Assembly: GCF_008729015.1 (NCBI RefSeq)
Contig: NZ_RKSM01000001.1
Span: 1,364,001-1,428,000 of the forward strand
DNA: 64,000 nucleotides
DNA from: Haloarcula sp. CBA1129
GTDB lineage: Archaea > Halobacteriota > Halobacteria > Halobacteriales > Haloarculaceae
Direction: 5' to 3'
The notes under the pieces are model-generated. The model saw only the letters and a list, made by a program, of their open reading frames with translations. It was not told the origin of the DNA and searched no databases. A program made the position numbers and the translations under genes. Of this stretch, positions 28,686 through 36,836 are shown piece after piece; position 1 is the first letter of the stretch; each line of letters opens with the position of its first letter.

Positions 28686-28817
28686 TCAAACAAGGGAATT
28701 AACTAACTTGCCGAGAATGAGGACGACGACGAAAACACCGACCCAGATTACCACGGCCAGAAGGAAGTCGACCGGGCTTCCAGACCCTTCAAACCCAATT
28801 TGTAGAATGGGGTACAT
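28686..28817 (-). CDS. 43-aa single-helix membrane protein
   Basis: A short gene in the spacer between rpp30 and pop5. The 43-aa product starts MYPILQIGFEGSGSPVDF and has one strong hydrophobic helix ending VLILGKLVNSLV. A TATA box (TATTTATAT on the minus strand, about 28848-28856) lies some 33 nt upstream of the ATG, giving an almost leaderless transcript. Hydrophobic residue spacing and positive-inside residues (Lys after the helix) look like a real small membrane protein. It is not recognised. Confidence 0.62.
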   Translation of the reverse strand: MYPILQIGFEGSGSPVDFLLAVVIWVGVFVVVLILGKLVNSLV

Positions 28818-28984
28818 GCTGCTGAAAGGCACGTATGGGCTATCCAGATATAAATACTGGGGGGTGATGAATACGCAGGTCTATCGACCAGTCAGTTCAC
28901 TACAGAACAAACTAAATCGTTGCACACACTTTGTCAAGCCACACGCTAATGTCGGTTCTGTGTGCTGTAACAGCCCTGTTCTCG

Positions 28985-29692
28985 CTACTCAGGGTCTTCG
29001 TCGTCATCTTCCAACCGAACGCCCGGCTCGATGACGGCGTCGCTCTGGCGTTCGCGGTTGCGCTCTACGACTCGTCCCCACTCTGCCAGCCCCTCGCGGA
29101 CGGTGTCGGCGTCGAAGCCGATAGTCTCCCCGACAGCGACGAGCTCCCGTGGCGTGCGAATCTGGAGATGGTTGCTCGGCGAGGCCGAGACGACAAAGGG
29201 GGCTCCAGCGTTCTCGACCAGTTCCCGTAGCTTCCGGAGTTCCTTGATGGCCCGGACGCGGCTCCCGCCGGACTCGCGAAGCACCGGGCCGAAATCGAAC
29301 TCGACGCGGACGCCGTTGTCGGCCGCCGCATTCGCCAGCACGTGGTTGAAATCGCCGTCATCACGCATCGGGTGGGCGAGCACGTCGACCGTCGGTTGCT
29401 CGACAGCGAACCGGTTGATGCGGCGGTCACCGCCGTGGACGACGATGACCGTTCGGTCGCTGCGGTAGTTCCCGACGAAGCCGCTGGCCCGTGAGGGGTC
29501 GTTCGCCCGGACCTCGATGCCGGCCGCGACATCAACCTCGTAGGCGTCGCTGATGGCGTCGGCGTCGTAGTCCGCCTGTTCGTCGCCGTGGTTCCTGACG
29601 ACGATGCCGTCGTAGCCAGCGTCGGCGGCCGTCAGCGCGTGCCGGGCGACGGTGCTGTCGCCGTCGGGGTGGGCGTAGACGGCCTCGTACAT
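28985..29692 (-). CDS. rnp3: RNase P protein component 3 (Rpp30)
   Basis: Protein of 235 aa with a TIM-barrel PHP-like fold: MYEAVYAHPDGDSTVARHAL at the N terminus, VVRNHGDE, then DVLAHPMRDDGDFNHVLA, VEFDFGPVLR and VVSASPSNHLQIRTPREL. It pairs with Pop5 on RNase P RNA. The ATG at 29692 overlaps the TGA of the upstream COG1325 gene by one base (TGATG), so the two are co-translated; the GTG one codon earlier is less likely. Confidence 0.92.
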   Translation of the reverse strand: MYEAVYAHPDGDSTVARHALTAADAGYDGIVVRNHGDEQADYDADAISDAYEVDVAAGIEVRANDPSRASGFVGNYRSDRTVIVVHGGDRRINRFAVEQPTVDVLAHPMRDDGDFNHVLANAAADNGVRVEFDFGPVLRESGGSRVRAIKELRKLRELVENAGAPFVVSASPSNHLQIRTPRELVAVGETIGFDADTVREGLAEWGRVVERNRERQSDAVIEPGVRLEDDDEDPE

Positions 29693-30117
29693 CACAACTC
29701 CTCTAAGAGTTCGCGGGCGTTCTCGACAGCCTTCTCCCGCTTTGCGGGATAGGCTTCGACTTTCGCCCGGAGCGTGATGCCGTCGCCGCGTTCCACGCTC
29801 CCGCCGAACGCGGTCTGTTTGTCGAAGGTGAGGAAAAACGAACAGTTGTCGTCGACCCGGTCGTCCAGTTCCGCACGCACCGCGTCGATATCCGGCGCTG
29901 ACGCGACCTGCGTGAGCACATGGCGGACGTCGTCCGCGTTCTCGACACGGGCCGAGAAGACAATGATCCGGTCGCCGTAGTGCCCCTCACTCTGTGCGCG
30001 CTCGATAGGGTAGTCCTCGGGAAGGAACGTCCGGAGCGCTTGCTCGACACGCTTGTCGTCCTCTGTCGCGTAGCAGAATGTCCGGAGGTCGACGTAGTGG
30101 AACGGAACCGACGACAT
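29692..30117 (-). CDS. COG1325 RNA-binding protein (exosome-associated)
   Basis: Protein of 141 aa starting MSSVPFHYVDLRTFCYATED, with LPEDYPIERAQSEGHYGDRI and LTFDKQTAFGGSVERGDGI. These are the pattern of archaeal COG1325 proteins, predicted RNA-binding proteins often coded in the exosome/RNase P superoperon. It is coupled to rpp30 through TGATG. The function has not been shown directly to my knowledge. Confidence 0.83.
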   Translation of the reverse strand: MSSVPFHYVDLRTFCYATEDDKRVEQALRTFLPEDYPIERAQSEGHYGDRIIVFSARVENADDVRHVLTQVASAPDIDAVRAELDDRVDDNCSFFLTFDKQTAFGGSVERGDGITLRAKVEAYPAKREKAVENARELLEEL

Positions 30118-30124
30118 CGAGGCC

Positions 30125-30310
30125 CTACTCGTCCTCGGCGGCTTCGAGGTTGTCCTCGGGGACGCCCTGTTCCTGTCCGTCCTCGAAGGAAACCGTGTAG
30201 TTGGCGTCGCCGAACATCGTTTCGACGACCTGTGTGATTGTGCCTTCCTCGCCGTCGTAGTCGCTGTGCTCGTCGTGGAGAATAACGCTGTCGTCCTCTT
30301 CGAATGCCAT
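30125..30310 (-). CDS. DUF1918-type small acidic protein
   Basis: Protein of 61 aa, very acidic, starting MAFEEDDSVILHDEHSDYDG and containing GTITQVVETMFGDANYTVSF. This is a small SH3-like beta fold seen in DUF1918 and related haloarchaeal proteins. It lies 7 bases upstream of the COG1325 gene and so may open that operon. The longer upstream frame overlaps the divergent Nudix gene and is rejected. The assignment to DUF1918 is tentative. Confidence 0.65.
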   Translation of the reverse strand: MAFEEDDSVILHDEHSDYDGEEGTITQVVETMFGDANYTVSFEDGQEQGVPEDNLEAAEDE

Positions 30311-30392
30311 ACCGAGCGGTACTCGGTGGCTCGTCAAAAAGGGACTGATTCGGTGTCGAAGGCTTATAGGCACCTCGCGCCAACGGCTTGCC

Positions 30393-30467
30393 ATGAGCAG
30401 CACGGCAGGGGTCCCCGGATACTCGTCGCCCTCACGGCGGGCGCTCACACAGCGTTCGAACAGATGA
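30393..30467 (+). CDS. 24-aa leader ORF coupled to Nudix gene
   Basis: An ATG at 30393 lies about 27 nt after a TATA box (CTTATAGG, 30363-30370), so the transcript probably starts on or next to it. The 24-aa frame, rich in Ser and Arg, ends at TGA 30465-30467 exactly over the ATG (30464) of the Nudix gene (ATGA). This arrangement would let terminating ribosomes reinitiate on the main gene. The peptide itself shows no conserved features. Confidence 0.4.
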   Translation: MSSTAGVPGYSSPSRRALTQRSNR

Positions 30468-31033
30468 CGAGCGTCGACGACCTGTGGTTTCTCGCCGACG
30501 GCGCGTGCCAGACCGCCGAGCAGACGTATCACGACCTCCGGGAGCAACACAGCGGCTACGTCGAGTTCACGCGCCATCGAAATGTCCCGCGAAATCGGTT
30601 TCGGGACGTGGCGACTGTCGCCCGGGACCACGGCGCGCCATACGGCGCGCACACACTCGCCTACCGACCCACCGGTGAACTCCTGCTCGTCCGCCACGAA
30701 GGCGTCGATATGTGGGTGCTCCCCGGCGGCGAGCTCGACGCCAGCGAATCGTTTCAGGAGGCCGCACTCCGAGAACTTGGGGAGGAGAGTGGCATCGAAG
30801 CGACCATCGATGGGCTGGGGATGCTCGGACGGGTCGAGTTCTACTGCGACGGCAACATGGCATGGGGAGTGCTGCCGGTGTACGAGGCCCGAGCGGAGAC
30901 GACCGACATCGCCGTCAACGACCCGGACCACGAAATCAGCGAAGCCCGGTGGTTCGACGAGCTACCGACCGATACGCGCGACCGCGAGGAGATTCTGCAG
31001 TGGCGCGGACAGCGGTTCGGCAGCGGGGCGTGA
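30464..31033 (+). CDS. Nudix hydrolase
   Basis: Protein of 189 aa. The N-terminal helical extension begins MTSVDDLWFLADGACQTAEQ and is followed by PYGAHTLAYRPTGELLLVRH. The Nudix box is complete (GGELDASESFQEAALRELGE followed by ESGI), with the metal-binding REx2EE Glu residues present. It hydrolyses a nucleoside diphosphate linked to some moiety; the exact substrate is unknown. The start is placed at 30464, where the conserved N-terminal extension begins, and it overlaps the stop of a leader ORF. Confidence 0.87.
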   Translation: MTSVDDLWFLADGACQTAEQTYHDLREQHSGYVEFTRHRNVPRNRFRDVATVARDHGAPYGAHTLAYRPTGELLLVRHEGVDMWVLPGGELDASESFQEAALRELGEESGIEATIDGLGMLGRVEFYCDGNMAWGVLPVYEARAETTDIAVNDPDHEISEARWFDELPTDTRDREEILQWRGQRFGSGA

Positions 31034-31052
31034 TCCGCCGGACTTGAGTGCG

Positions 31053-31877
31053 TTACTCCGGCCCGAACGACTGCCCCTCGCGAGCGTCGGCGTTCATCCG
31101 CCGGATGGTCGCACGGGCGTTGCTCGCGTCGTAACCGAACAGCACGGTCTCGGCGTACTCATCGGCTACCTCGACGGCCTTCGAGAGGTCGTCGACGTCC
31201 ACGTCGACGGCGTACAGTTCGATGCTGAACGGGGTCGAGAGTCGATCTTGCCAGCCTTTCGCCAGAATCTCTAGCCAGTACGTCGTCGAGTAGGCCATGT
31301 CGTAGATGGGGACGACGAACTCGTCGACGTACTCGGAAATTTCGTCGACGGCGACGCCCGAGCGGGCTTCGAGGTGGCCGGGGTAGGGGTCTGGATACAG
31401 CGTGAGGTACATCTCACCGGGCACGCGCTCGCGTGCTTCAGCGACGAACTCCGTGATGACGTTCGTGCGCCAAGCCGACCAGTCCTCGAACTCGCTGTCG
31501 GCGAAGCGCTGCTCGCACCGGTCGCAGTGGCAGTACTCGTCCCGGGGGAACCCGATATCGTCGAGGCGAACGTCCTCGTTGACCGCGGCCGCCTCCTCGA
31601 TGATGTCGAGCAGGCCCTCGCGGTAGCGGTCGTGAGTCGGGCAGACGTACGTCCAGTCGAAGTACGGCTGGTTTCGTGTCGCCGGCGTCCCCTCGTCGTC
31701 GAACGCGAGCAGTTCTTCCTCGCTCTCGACCGCGTTGTCGCCGAAACAGGACACCATGTTCACCGCGCCGGCAATCGGTTCGACAGCGCGGCCGGTCACG
31801 TCCTTGACCTCGTAGAACGCCCGGTCGAACTCGGACCACTCCGTCTCCTCCTCGTTACGGGTGACGACGCCGTACAT
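31053..31877 (-). CDS. predicted TIM-barrel (glycosidase-like) protein
   Basis: Protein of 274 aa without signal peptide. It carries DIGFPRDEYCHCDRCEQRF, a Cys/His cluster (CHCDRC) of the kind found in putative glycoside-hydrolase-like proteins, preceded by TYVCPTHDRYREGLLDII and followed by MYLTLYPDPYPGHLEARSGV, in keeping with a TIM barrel. Acidic residues at strand ends could be catalytic, but the substrate and even enzymatic activity are unproven. It is convergent with the Nudix gene (20 bp gap). Confidence 0.6.
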   Translation of the reverse strand: MYGVVTRNEEETEWSEFDRAFYEVKDVTGRAVEPIAGAVNMVSCFGDNAVESEEELLAFDDEGTPATRNQPYFDWTYVCPTHDRYREGLLDIIEEAAAVNEDVRLDDIGFPRDEYCHCDRCEQRFADSEFEDWSAWRTNVITEFVAEARERVPGEMYLTLYPDPYPGHLEARSGVAVDEISEYVDEFVVPIYDMAYSTTYWLEILAKGWQDRLSTPFSIELYAVDVDVDDLSKAVEVADEYAETVLFGYDASNARATIRRMNADAREGQSFGPE

Positions 31878-32062
31878 ACACGCTGGTACGGCGGTTCGCC
31901 GGGTAAGGGTTCGGAAAGCGACGGCGCTGCCGCTGACAGTGCAGAAGCCGAGAGAATACTACCGGCTATCATGAGACCCAACCCAATACAATGTCGTTGA
32001 GGACCAGTGGGAAGGGCGGCCGGTAGTAGATTCAGCGGGCGATACAGCCGATTCACGCAGCT

Positions 32063-32131
32063 TTACCGCTTGACGACGTACACGAGGGCAAGCGCCATGA
32101 CCGCAACGAGGGCGATGACTTTCTTTGACAT
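32063..32131 (-). CDS. 22-aa membrane peptide
   Basis: A tiny gene coding MSKKVIALVAVMALALVYVV followed by KR: two Lys, one uninterrupted hydrophobic helix, then Lys-Arg. A strong TATA box (TTTATAA on the minus strand, 32154-32160) lies about 26 nt upstream of the ATG, the standard leaderless spacing. The gene is 43 bp downstream of thiC but has its own promoter. No known family is recognised. Confidence 0.55.
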   Translation of the reverse strand: MSKKVIALVAVMALALVYVVKR

Positions 32132-32174
32132 CGTTTCAATAGACGAACACCGATTATAAAGAACTATCGCCGTG

Positions 32175-33617
32175 CTAATCGTCGGCACGCCCTCCTGTTC
32201 CAGATTCGGTATCGGCGTCAGGGCCGGGGATATCAGCCTCGTCGTGAGTTCCGACGGGCGGCCGGTTTACTTCCGCCGCCGACGAGTCTTCGAGGGCAGT
32301 CCGGTCGTCAGCGTCGGCCTCGATTGTGTCCATGTCACCATCTTCGCGTGCGTCCTGATCGATGCGCATCGAACAGAACTCAGCGCCACACATCGAGCAA
32401 AAGCGTGCCTCCTTGTAGTTGTCGCCGGGGAGCGTCTGATCGTGGTACTCGCGGGCGCGGTCGGGGTCCAGCGCCAGATCGAACTGCTCGCGCCAGTCGA
32501 AGGCATACCGGGCTTCCGAGAGGGCGTCGTCCCAGTCCCGTGCGCCCTCACGCCCGTTTGCCACGTCGGCAGCGTGGGCCGCGATTCGGTAGGCTGCGAG
32601 TCCGTCCCGCACGTCGGATTTCTCCGGGAGGCCCAGATGTTCCTTCGGAGTCACGTAGCAGAGCATCGCCGCACCGGCACGCCCTGCCTCCGTCGCACCG
32701 ATGGCGCTCGTGATATGGTCATAGCCCGGCGCAACGTCGGTCACGAGCGGGCCGAGGACGTAGAACGGCGCGCCGTCACAGACCGCTTGCTGGCGTTCGA
32801 CTTGCTCGGCGACCTGATCCATCGGAACATGGCCCGGTCCTTCGACCATCACCTGTACGTCGTGGTCCTGAGCGGTTCGCGTGAGTTCTCCGAGCGTGTC
32901 CAGTTCGGCGAACTGCGCGTCGTCGCCGGCATCAGCGAGACAGCCCGGACGGAGGCCGTCGCCGAGGCTAAAGGTCACGTCGTACTCGCGGAATATCTCA
33001 CAAATGGCCTCGAATTTCGTGTACAGTGGGTTTTCCATCCCGTTTTCCTCCATCCACTGGGCGAGGATAGAACCGCCGCGGGAGACGATACCCGTCTTCC
33101 GGCCGTCAGTCAGCGGCAGGTGTTCCATCCGGACGCCGGCGTGAATTGTCATGTAGTCGACGCCCTGTTTCGCCTGCTTCTCGATGACGTCCAGCAGCAG
33201 TTCGTGGGTGATCTCGCTCGCGTCACCGGCGCGCTTGACCGCCTCGTAGATGGGAACTGTTCCAATGGGGACCGGCGAATGCTCGACGTTGGCTGACCGG
33301 ATCTCGTCGAGATTACTCCCCGTCGAGAGGTCCATCACCGTGTCCGCGCCGTAGTGGACGGCGGTGTGGAGCTTCTCCAGTTCGCCCTCGATATCGCTTG
33401 TCTCCTCGCTGTTGCCGATGTTTGCGTTGACCTTTGTCGCAAACTCCCGGCCGATAATCATCGGGTCGAGTGAGTCGTGGCCGACGTTTGCAGGAATCAC
33501 CGCCTGTCCGTCGCCGACTTGCTGCCGGACGAATTCGGGGTCGACGCTCTCGCGCTCGGCGATTCGCTCCATCTCGTCGGTGATAGTCCCGTTCCGGGCC
33601 GCTGCTAGCTGCGTCAT
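32175..33617 (-). CDS. thiC: phosphomethylpyrimidine synthase
   Basis: Protein of 480 aa, a radical-SAM enzyme converting AIR to the pyrimidine phosphate of thiamine. The C-terminal cluster-binding motif is [12 protein letters not shown] (CxxCx4C), unusually followed by a further 55 acidic residues. Other signatures are [28 protein letters not shown] and [13 protein letters not shown]. The ATG at 33617 is chosen because a TATA box (TTTATAATCC, near 33641-33648) lies 27 nt upstream, giving a leaderless mRNA. With no leader there is no room for a TPP riboswitch, so control is probably at the promoter. Confidence 0.95.
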   Translation of the reverse strand: MTQLAAARNGTITDEMERIAERESVDPEFVRQQVGDGQAVIPANVGHDSLDPMIIGREFATKVNANIGNSEETSDIEGELEKLHTAVHYGADTVMDLSTGSNLDEIRSANVEHSPVPIGTVPIYEAVKRAGDASEITHELLLDVIEKQAKQGVDYMTIHAGVRMEHLPLTDGRKTGIVSRGGSILAQWMEENGMENPLYTKFEAICEIFREYDVTFSLGDGLRPGCLADAGDDAQFAELDTLGELTRTAQDHDVQVMVEGPGHVPMDQVAEQVERQQAVCDGAPFYVLGPLVTDVAPGYDHITSAIGATEAGRAGAAMLCYVTPKEHLGLPEKSDVRDGLAAYRIAAHAADVANGREGARDWDDALSEARYAFDWREQFDLALDPDRAREYHDQTLPGDNYKEARFCSMCGAEFCSMRIDQDAREDGDMDTIEADADDRTALEDSSAAEVNRPPVGTHDEADIPGPDADTESGTGGRADD

Positions 33618-33735
33618 AATCACTAGGTTATACTACTGGATTATAAATCTGCGGTGAGCGGTCGCGGTAAAGAGACCCTGTCAATACTGGGACCGACCCC
33701 AACACCGATGTACGCGAACGGGGAATAGACGAACA

Positions 33736-34617
33736 ATGGCCTGCCGGACCCGCCGCGCAGTACTCACAGCGCTGGGGAGTGGTATCGCTGTGACGGCAGG
33801 CTGTGGGGCGTTCGGTCAGGACCGGGTTGACATCCTAGTCGCGGGGAGTTTGCAGAACGCCGCCAGTGAGACGCTCCAGACTCAGACAGACGTCGAAATC
33901 GCTGTCGAGGCCCGCGGCTCTGTTCAGGCCGCACGTCTGGTCGCCGACGGGAAGCGCGACCCAGCCATCGTCGCGCTGGCGGATCCGACGCTGTTCGACC
34001 GAGTCATGGACACCGTTTGGCACGCTGTGGTCGCCAGTAACGAGATGGTGCTGGCGTACAACCCGGAGACTGACGGCGGGGCACGCGTCGCCGACGCGGA
34101 ACCGTGGTACGGTCCACTCCGGACTGGCAGTGTTTCCATGGGCCGAACCGACCCGACGCTCGACCCGCTCGGCTACCGGACACTGTTCGTGCTCGAACTG
34201 GCTGCCGGCTACTACGACGAACCGGGCCTGAGCGACGCGGTCCTCTCGCCGGACCAGACCTATCCGGAGACGCAACTGCTCGCGCAGTTCGAGACGGGTG
34301 CTGTCGATGCCGCGTTCGTCTACCGGAGCATGGCTATCGAGCGGGACTACCCCTTCCGAGAGTTTCCGCCAGAGATACACCTTGGGGACCCCGCGCACGC
34401 GGAACAGTACCAGTCCACCAGCTATGCACTGCCAAACGGCGCGGCAATCACTGGCAGCCCAATCGAGTACGGAGCCGTCCGCCGTGATGAGCAAGAAGCA
34501 ACACGTACAGCCTTCGAGGCAGTCCTGTCCGGTGACTGGCTCGCACCACACGGATTTACCGTCCGCCAGACGTATCCTCGACTAGTGGGAGATGTCCCGA
34601 GTACTGTCACGCGGTGA
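33736..34617 (+). CDS. wtpA: tungstate/molybdate-binding lipoprotein
   Basis: Protein of 293 aa. The N terminus has twin Arg (CRTRRAVLTAL) and a lipobox-like VTAGCGAFG, giving a Tat lipoprotein. The mature domain resembles WtpA/ModA: VDILVAGSLQNAASE, VEARGSVQAARLVADGKRDP, and SMGRTDPTLDPLGYRTL, the last being the oxyanion-binding segment typical of the WtpA branch. It captures tungstate or molybdate for the cofactor of NarG and DmsA in this window. It overlaps wtpB by 26 bp. Confidence 0.9.
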   Translation: MACRTRRAVLTALGSGIAVTAGCGAFGQDRVDILVAGSLQNAASETLQTQTDVEIAVEARGSVQAARLVADGKRDPAIVALADPTLFDRVMDTVWHAVVASNEMVLAYNPETDGGARVADAEPWYGPLRTGSVSMGRTDPTLDPLGYRTLFVLELAAGYYDEPGLSDAVLSPDQTYPETQLLAQFETGAVDAAFVYRSMAIERDYPFREFPPEIHLGDPAHAEQYQSTSYALPNGAAITGSPIEYGAVRRDEQEATRTAFEAVLSGDWLAPHGFTVRQTYPRLVGDVPSTVTR

Positions 34618-35392
34618 AACCAGAGCCGGCCACACGGTCGGCGTTCGCGAGCTCGTCCCTGTACTGGGAGCGGTGTTGCTCCTGTATTTCGTCGTTCCGG
34701 TAGCGGTGCTCGTGCTCACGTACTCCCCAGCGGCGCTGCTGACCAGCCTGACGGAGCCGTACATCATCAACGCCGCGATCACCTCCCTCGTCGCCGCGTT
34801 CGGCAGTACGACCCTCGCCGTCGTGTTTGGCCTCCCACTGGCCTACTGGCTCTCGAAGAACACCGGGGCGCTGGCGACCGCCGCGATGGGTGCCGTCGTG
34901 CTGCCGCTCGTCCTCCCGCCAGTCGTCAGCGGGATGTTGCTGTTGACCGTCGTCGGCCCGAACGGGCTCGGCGGCCTCACCGATCTGGCGCTGACGCGGT
35001 CGCTGCTTGGCGTCGTCGCCGCCCAGACGTTCGTCGCGTCGCCGTTCTTCGTCGTCACCGCCAAGGCCGCCTTCGATGGCATCGACGACCACCTCGAAGA
35101 GGCGTCACGGTCGCTCGGACGTGACTGGGTCGGAACGATGCGCACAGTGACGGTTCCACTCGCGAAGCCCGGCCTGCTCGCCGGCCTCGTGCTGACGTTC
35201 GCCCGTGCGATGGGCGAGTTCGGCGCGACGATGATGCTGGCGTACTACCCGCGGACGCTGCCCGTCCAGATCTGGGCCTCGTTCATCTCGGACGGGCTGG
35301 ACGCGGCACTCCCCGTGGCAGTGGTCCTGCTCAGCGTCGCGCTCGGGACGCTACTGATAGTCCACGCGCTCCGGGCGACGCCGTGGCGATAG
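34592..35392 (+). CDS. wtpB: tungstate/molybdate ABC transporter permease
   Basis: Protein of 266 aa with about six membrane helices and the BPD_transp_1 EAA loop (EEASRSLGRDWVGTMRTVTVP then AKPGLLAGLV), which contacts the ATPase. It has the length and layout of ModB/WtpB. The start at 34592 lies inside wtpA. No ATPase gene (wtpC/modC) follows: the next gene is convergent mobB-moaE, so the ATPase must be coded elsewhere or shared. Confidence 0.91.
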   Translation: MSRVLSRGETRAGHTVGVRELVPVLGAVLLLYFVVPVAVLVLTYSPAALLTSLTEPYIINAAITSLVAAFGSTTLAVVFGLPLAYWLSKNTGALATAAMGAVVLPLVLPPVVSGMLLLTVVGPNGLGGLTDLALTRSLLGVVAAQTFVASPFFVVTAKAAFDGIDDHLEEASRSLGRDWVGTMRTVTVPLAKPGLLAGLVLTFARAMGEFGATMMLAYYPRTLPVQIWASFISDGLDAALPVAVVLLSVALGTLLIVHALRATPWR

Positions 35393-35414
35393 CGGCCGGT
35401 GTCGGAAACGAGTA

Positions 35415-36245
35415 CTAGGACCGCTCGTGGGCCCAGAACTCCTCGTCGACAGTGACCTCTTTCTTGAACAGCGGGACCTCCTCTTTCAGACGGTTGATTC
35501 CGTCTTCGACTGCACGGAACGCCTCGCCCCGGTGACCGGCCAGAATAACGACGAAAACGATGTCCTCGCCGGCCTCGACCACGCCGGTCTTGTGGTGCAA
35601 GCGGACCGCGTAGACGCCATCGCGGGCTTCGAGGTCCCGCCGGAGCGCAGCCATTTTTTCCGCGGCGACCTCGTCGTAGCGCTCGAACTCCAGCAGTTCC
35701 GTCGGCGGGTCCTCCGGCCCCTCCTGTGCGCGGACGCGCCCGGTGAAAGTCGCGATTGCGCCGGAGTAGACCTCGTCCGGGTCCCGCTTTACCTCCGCCA
35801 CGAGCGTTTCCAGCGTGATGTACGGGTCCCGCTCCTCCATCGCGGTGATGATTTCATCGAGGGCAGCGTCCGCGCCGTGGGGCGCGCGATGGACGACGGG
35901 GTCGGCGACCTCGCGGTCGCCGAGGACGACCTTCGGGATGCTCGCGTCCGAGTACCCCTCGACGAGCGCGTAGTCGTAGTCGGGCGCAAGGGCGTCCAGC
36001 GTCTCCTCCAGCGTCCGCGACTGGCCCGTCGCGTACCACTCGCCATCGTCGGTGAGCGCAACCGTCTCGGCCGCCCCAGCGTCGCGGTGGCGGGCCGTGT
36101 CCTTCCCGGCGGTGTCGACGTCCGGCGCGTGCGTGCAGTGTTTGACCGTCGCGACACGTCCGCTCTCGGAGAGCCGCTGGGTCAGCCGCTCGACCAGCGT
36201 GGTCTTCCCCGACTCGGAGTGGCCGACGATACCGAGGACTTGCAT
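35415..36245 (-). CDS. moaE: MobB-MoaE fusion protein
   Basis: Protein of 276 aa with two modules. Residues 1-135 are MobB-like: Walker A GIVGHSESGKTTLV, then ATVKHCTHAPDVDTAGKDT and YALVEGYSDASIPKVVL. It is a GTP-binding factor in late molybdopterin cofactor processing. Residues 140-276 are MoaE, the large subunit of molybdopterin synthase: FTGRVRAQ, then LHHKTGVVEAGEDIVFVVI, GHRGEAFRAVEDGINRLKEE and VPLFKKEV with its catalytic Lys. The fusion is seen in other haloarchaea. No moaD-like sulfur carrier gene is nearby. Confidence 0.92.
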   Translation of the reverse strand: MQVLGIVGHSESGKTTLVERLTQRLSESGRVATVKHCTHAPDVDTAGKDTARHRDAGAAETVALTDDGEWYATGQSRTLEETLDALAPDYDYALVEGYSDASIPKVVLGDREVADPVVHRAPHGADAALDEIITAMEERDPYITLETLVAEVKRDPDEVYSGAIATFTGRVRAQEGPEDPPTELLEFERYDEVAAEKMAALRRDLEARDGVYAVRLHHKTGVVEAGEDIVFVVILAGHRGEAFRAVEDGINRLKEEVPLFKKEVTVDEEFWAHERS

Positions 36246-36318
36246 GCACGCCAGTAGCAGGGCAACGTAGATAGACCTTTTTCATAGCAGCGGCACAGAC
36301 ACTGTCAACAGCCCTTCC

Positions 36319-36792
36319 TCAGCGGTCGACCGTCTTCTCGACCACGCGGATATCCTCGATAGCCGTCGCGGGGTACTCGCCGTTTTCGTCTTTCTCGTTT
36401 GCCTTCACCATGTCCCAGACGACGTTAAGGCCGGTCGTTACACCCTCCAGCGCCTCCATCTCGCACCCGGTCTTGCCGACCGTCTCGACTGCAACTGTGA
36501 TTTCGACGGCCTCCTCGCCGACGGTGAACTCGACTTCGACGTTCGTGATGGGGATCTGATGGCACATCGGCACCGTTTCCCACGTGTGTTTCACCGCCTG
36601 AATCGCGCCGATGCGGGCCGTCGTCAGCACATCGCCTTTCTCCACCTCGTCGGCGTCGATGGCCGCCAGCGTGGATTCAGTGAGACGAATCTGACCACGT
36701 GCGACTGCACGGCGCTGGCTCTCGGCCTTGTCGCCGACATCGACCATCTGTGCATCCCCCGCCTCGTCGACGTGCGTGAACTCCTCGGGCAT
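36319..36792 (-). CDS. moaC: cyclic pyranopterin monophosphate synthase
   Basis: Protein of 157 aa acting in the first pathway of molybdopterin synthesis together with MoaA. Signatures are THVDEAGDAQMVDVGDK at the N terminus, KHTWETVPMCHQIPI (His and Cys of the active site) and TVGKTGCEMEALEGVTTGL. It is on the same strand as moaB and mobB-moaE, with gaps of 44 and 73 bp. Confidence 0.95.
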   Translation of the reverse strand: MPEEFTHVDEAGDAQMVDVGDKAESQRRAVARGQIRLTESTLAAIDADEVEKGDVLTTARIGAIQAVKHTWETVPMCHQIPITNVEVEFTVGEEAVEITVAVETVGKTGCEMEALEGVTTGLNVVWDMVKANEKDENGEYPATAIEDIRVVEKTVDR

Positions 36793-36836
36793 GGTCTAGC
36801 GTAGCTGACGCTGGCCCAAAACCGTGCGGGTCCGGA

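Noticed and set aside
32172-33296. 374-codon frame antisense to thiC
   Set aside because: Shadow of thiC, which has full radical-SAM and family motifs.
33618-33735. TPP riboswitch upstream of thiC
   Set aside because: The TATA box is 27 nt from the ATG, so there is essentially no leader, and the conserved CUGAGA and ACCUGA motifs are absent.
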